From Candidatus Dormiibacterota bacterium (lineage in GTDB: Bacteria > Chloroflexota > Dormibacteria > Dormibacterales > Dormibacteraceae): 64,000 nt of DNA. Made by a program: the position numbers and the translations under genes. Every line of letters begins with the position of its first letter. Positions within the stretch are counted from its first letter, which is position 1. The notes below the pieces were generated by a model. The model was given only the letters and a program-made list of their open reading frames with translations, did no database searches and was not told the DNA's origin. The stretch is taken from contig PLJM01000006.1 of the NCBI GenBank assembly GCA_003139695.1, positions 372,001-436,000 on the forward strand, written 5' to 3'. Positions 61,316-64,000 of the stretch are shown piece after piece.

Positions 61316-62452
61316 ATGGGCGGAGCTCAGTACCGGCGCAACCTCGCCATCGCCGCGGGCGCAGTCGCCGCGATCCTCTTCGCCGCGTTCGACCTCTTCC
61401 AGTGGGCTCAGGCCTACGCATCGGATAACTTTCACAACGACCTCACCTTTTATTACGCGGCCGCCAAGATCGGCTTGAGCCACGGCTGGCAGTCCATTTA
61501 CGACCTAAGGCTTCAGCAGGAAGCGCTCGATGCCCTCGGCTCACGAATTCAGATCGCCGAACTCGCCCGTTATATCAGCCCGCCCCCTGTGGCATGGCTG
61601 GCCGTCCCTCTCACCCTGCTCCCTTTCCAGGCCGCCTACCTCGTGTGGAGCGCCTTGCTTCTCGGCGCTCTGGGTTGGACGTGGTACCTCACTGCGCCAG
61701 GCACCGGTCGCCTGCGCCTGGTTTACCTGGCGGCAGCGGTCGGCTGGCTCCCGGTGATCTACGGCCTGCAGCTCGGCCAGCCCGGCCTCTTCGTGGCTCT
61801 CGGCGTGGCGGGCTGCTACGCGCTGCTCCGTAGCGGCCGGCCGTTTTGGGCAGGCATCGCCCTTGGCGCGCTGATCCTCAAGCCGCAGCTCGCATTCCTG
61901 GTGCCGCCTGCTCTGCTGGTGGGCGGGCGCTATCGCGCGTTTTGGGGCAGCGTCGTCGCCATTGGCGTCCTGGCGCTCATTGCGGCCGTGCTCGTCGGCC
62001 CATCAGGCATCGCCACCTACCAGGAACGCCTGACCTTCGCGGCCGGGGTTCCCGTCAACCGAGAGCTGACCATCGCTGGACTCATCGGCAACGTCCCTGT
62101 GGCGCGCGTCATTCAGGTCCTGCTCGCCATCTGGTCGCTGGTTCTCGTCTACCGGCTCCGACGTCGAGGCCACGAATGGATCTTCGTCCCAGTCCTGGTG
62201 GGCGGCCTCGTGGCCAGCCCGTATCTCCACCTCGATGACCTTGTGATGCTCGGGCTCGCCGGCTGGCTCTACCTGCGGACTTCGCCGCGACCTGGGTGGA
62301 GCTGGATCGCGGTCATCGCGTTGGTCATTGCGGCGGAGGGCATCCCGTACTGGGGTCCATGGCCCGTGATCGCCGGTGATCTGCTGGCGCTTCTACTCCT
62401 GAGCCTGATGCCGCGGCATACGGCTCACGCGTCAGCTCCCGTGCCGGCCTGA
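61316..62452 (+). CDS. Polytopic membrane glycosyltransferase, GT87/DUF2029-like
   Basis: 378 residues with about nine or ten helices. The N-terminal loop after helix 1 carries 'DNFHNDLTFYYAAAKIG', with Asp residues in the place of the catalytic acidic motif of C-type glycosyltransferases. Later segments 'LQLGQPGLFVALGVAGCYAL' and 'GALILKPQLAFLVPPALLVG' are typical of the GT87 (DUF2029) polyprenyl-phosphate mannosyltransferase family. Donor and acceptor are unknown. The last 21 bases overlap the convergent crotonase gene. Confidence 0.82.
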   Translation: MGGAQYRRNLAIAAGAVAAILFAAFDLFQWAQAYASDNFHNDLTFYYAAAKIGLSHGWQSIYDLRLQQEALDALGSRIQIAELARYISPPPVAWLAVPLTLLPFQAAYLVWSALLLGALGWTWYLTAPGTGRLRLVYLAAAVGWLPVIYGLQLGQPGLFVALGVAGCYALLRSGRPFWAGIALGALILKPQLAFLVPPALLVGGRYRAFWGSVVAIGVLALIAAVLVGPSGIATYQERLTFAAGVPVNRELTIAGLIGNVPVARVIQVLLAIWSLVLVYRLRRRGHEWIFVPVLVGGLVASPYLHLDDLVMLGLAGWLYLRTSPRPGWSWIAVIALVIAAEGIPYWGPWPVIAGDLLALLLLSLMPRHTAHASAPVPA

Positions 62453-63190
62453 ACCCTCCGCGAAACGACGTGCGCCCTCCTGTGCCTCGCCCGAGGCGAT
62501 GACGTCGAGTCCGCCACGGAATTCCGCGTTCATCGCTTCATCGAGATTGAGAGACCACTGGCGGAGGAGGCTTTGCCGGTCGGCACGCAGCGCGCGTTGA
62601 GGAAAGTCGGCGAGCCGGAGCGCGAGGTCGACGGCTGCTTTCAGAGCAGTCCCGGGCTCGACCAGCCGGTTGACCAGCCCGATCTCGAGCGCCTCTTCGG
62701 CACCCACGGGACGCCCGGTCAGGATCAAGTCCGCTGCCCGGCCGTGTCCGATAAGGCGAGGTAGCCGGATGGTGCCGAGATCGATCAATGGCACCCCGAA
62801 TCGCCGGTTGAATACACCAAACGTCGCATCTCGCGCAGCGACGCGGAGGTCGCACCACAGGGCGAGCTCCAGGCCGCCGGCGACTGCATAGCCCTCGATC
62901 GCCGCGATCACCGGCTTGTCCAGCTCGAGCCTGGTTGGACCCATCGGTCCATCGCCCTCTTCCAGCAGCCGGTTGGGTTCGCCGGCTGCCACCGCCTTGA
63001 GGTCGAAACCGGCGCAGAAGTTGTGGCCCGCGCCGGTCAGGACGGCGACCGACAGATTTTCATCCGCGTCAAACCGTCGGAAACATCTGGCGAGCTCTTC
63101 CGCGGTCCCGGCGTCCACCGCATTGCGCGCGTGCGGCCGGTCGATGGTGACGGTCGCCACTGCGCCCGCGACCTCGTACATGACCGTCAC
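62432..63190 (-). CDS. Enoyl-CoA hydratase/isomerase family protein (crotonase)
   Basis: 252 residues. Oxyanion-hole segments are 'AGHNFCAGFDLKAVAAGEPN' and 'EGYAVAGGLELALWCDLRVA'. The usual acidic residue is replaced in 'VFNRRFGVPLIDLGTIRLPR', so a true hydratase activity is doubtful and an isomerase or unknown reaction is possible. It lies 40 bases after the P5C dehydrogenase gene on the same strand. Confidence 0.9.
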   Translation of the reverse strand: MTVMYEVAGAVATVTIDRPHARNAVDAGTAEELARCFRRFDADENLSVAVLTGAGHNFCAGFDLKAVAAGEPNRLLEEGDGPMGPTRLELDKPVIAAIEGYAVAGGLELALWCDLRVAARDATFGVFNRRFGVPLIDLGTIRLPRLIGHGRAADLILTGRPVGAEEALEIGLVNRLVEPGTALKAAVDLALRLADFPQRALRADRQSLLRQWSLNLDEAMNAEFRGGLDVIASGEAQEGARRFAEGSGRHGS

Positions 63191-63230
63191 GAGTTTTCGC
63201 GCTTCTTACGGATTGCCGGCGATCAGCGAA

Positions 63231-64000
63231 TCACTCGGCGTCCATGTACGGATAACGATGGTCCGTGGGCGGCACATAGGTCTCCTTGATGGTGCGAGGG
63301 CTGGTCCAGCGGATCAAGTTCAAGAACGAGCCCGCCTTGTCGTTCGTGCCCGACGCGCGCGCGCCGCCGAATGGCTGCAGCCCAACCACGGCGCCGGTCG
63401 GCTTGTCGTTGATGTAGAAGTTGCCGGCCGCGTTGACCAGCGTCTCGGAAGCCTTGCGGATGGCAGATCGGTCGGTAGCGAAGATCGCGCCGGTCAGGCC
63501 ATATGGGCTGGTCCTGTCGCAAAGGTCGAGCGTCTCCTCGAACTTCGAATCCGGGTACGGGTAGACCGTGAGAATCGGACCAAACAGCTCCTCGCGCATC
63601 GTCTTGAAATCGGGGTTCTTGGTCTCGATGACGGTGGGCCGCACGAACCAGCCGACCTTGTCGTCCCCCTTGCCGCCGGCGATCACCTTGGCATCCTCTG
63701 CCTTGCTCGCGTACTGGATTGCGCTCATGTGCTTCGCGTAAGCCTTGCCGTCGATCACCGCGCCCATGAAGTTGCGGAAATCGGAAACGTCGCCCTGGGG
63801 GAGCGCCTCGACCTGGTCGATAAGCTCCGAGCGCAACGTCTTCCAGATGGACTGAGGAATGTAGGCGCGCGACGCCGCCGAGCACTTCTGGCCCTGGTAT
63901 TCGAATGCTCCGCGGACCATGGCCGTGCGTAAGGCCTCGGGATCGGCCGAGGGATGCGCGACTATGAAGTCCTTCCCTCCCGTCTCACCCACCAGCCGTG
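63231..64000 (-). CDS. pruA: 1-pyrroline-5-carboxylate dehydrogenase, C-terminal part (cut by window edge)
   Basis: Oxidises glutamate semialdehyde to glutamate in proline breakdown. The frame is open at the right edge, so the N-terminal half is outside. The visible 255 residues have the catalytic Cys in 'FEYQGQKCSAASRAYIP', 'MREELFGPILTVYPYPD' (the E-x-FGP cofactor motif), 'NAAGNFYINDKPTGAVVGLQ' and a C-terminus of 'SPRTIKETYVPPTDHRYPYM', all characteristic of the PruA branch rather than other aldehyde dehydrogenases. No PutA-type fusion is seen at the C-terminus. Confidence 0.93.
   Translation of the reverse strand, partial: RLVGETGGKDFIVAHPSADPEALRTAMVRGAFEYQGQKCSAASRAYIPQSIWKTLRSELIDQVEALPQGDVSDFRNFMGAVIDGKAYAKHMSAIQYASKAEDAKVIAGGKGDDKVGWFVRPTVIETKNPDFKTMREELFGPILTVYPYPDSKFEETLDLCDRTSPYGLTGAIFATDRSAIRKASETLVNAAGNFYINDKPTGAVVGLQPFGGARASGTNDKAGSFLNLIRWTSPRTIKETYVPPTDHRYPYMDAE

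Overview
This is a dense, high-GC chromosomal window (roughly two thirds G+C) with genes on both strands, short gaps and many 4-base start/stop overlaps. There is no phage, IS or plasmid signature, and I see no rRNA, tRNA or CRISPR array. The gene set suggests a Terrabacteria lineage near Chloroflexota/Dormibacterota or deep Actinobacteriota. Pointers are a GuaB3-type IMP dehydrogenase, paired DUF881 proteins, a PhaR-type regulator, a DUF4332 protein, a long-chain acyl-CoA ligase of the FadD15 kind, an epimerase-acyltransferase pair known from mycobacteria, and membrane proteins with tryptophan-rich 'DGRWRWNG' N-termini. This placement is an inference.

Layout. 1-2.1 kb: the end of an MFS efflux pump, a palindromic operator candidate and a frameshifted quinone-oxidoreductase-like gene. 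2.1-12.2 kb, minus strand: a purine operon read purB-purC-purS-purQ-purL-purF-purM-purN-purH, ending in two tiny coupled ORFs. 12.4-15.2 kb: an ECF-like sigma factor coupled to a large membrane protein with a predicted extracytoplasmic beta-propeller. 15.2-24.1 kb, minus strand: guaB3-guaA, purD, then purE-pycB-accC-Nudix. With the first operon this covers almost the whole path from PRPP to GMP, with no purK in the window. 24.2-28.1 kb: a DUF4332 gene facing a gdh-epimerase-acyltransferase operon. 28.3-39.1 kb: DUF881 pair, PHA-type regulator diverging from a phasin/histone-like protein, amidohydrolase, threonine aldolase, two tandem membrane paralogues, threonine dehydratase, FmdB, HD phosphohydrolase, DUF309 and a molybdopterin-binding-like protein. 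39.2-44.1 kb: cysS and an MrfA/MrfB-like repair pair (mrfA frameshifted). 44.1-64 kb: a GGDEF/HD-GYP protein, greA, acyl-CoA ligase, antiporter, an unknown phosphorylase-like protein, CDF transporters, Ppx, FumC, two crotonases, a K+ channel, LysE, GNAT, a GT87-like membrane protein and the C-terminal part of P5C dehydrogenase.

The most interesting signals outside ordinary genes are these. (1) A modular family of intergenic palindromes (GGAACC hairpins, GCGAC hairpins and GGCCGGGG hairpins) is scattered over 5-38 kb, and its stems show compensatory changes. (2) A chimeric tandem duplication after the threonine aldolase has both copies apparently starting at CTG behind a near-perfect Shine-Dalgarno. 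(3) guaA has no ATG, GTG or TTG start. (4) Two otherwise intact genes carry single-base frameshifts. No undescribed defence or mobile system is evident.
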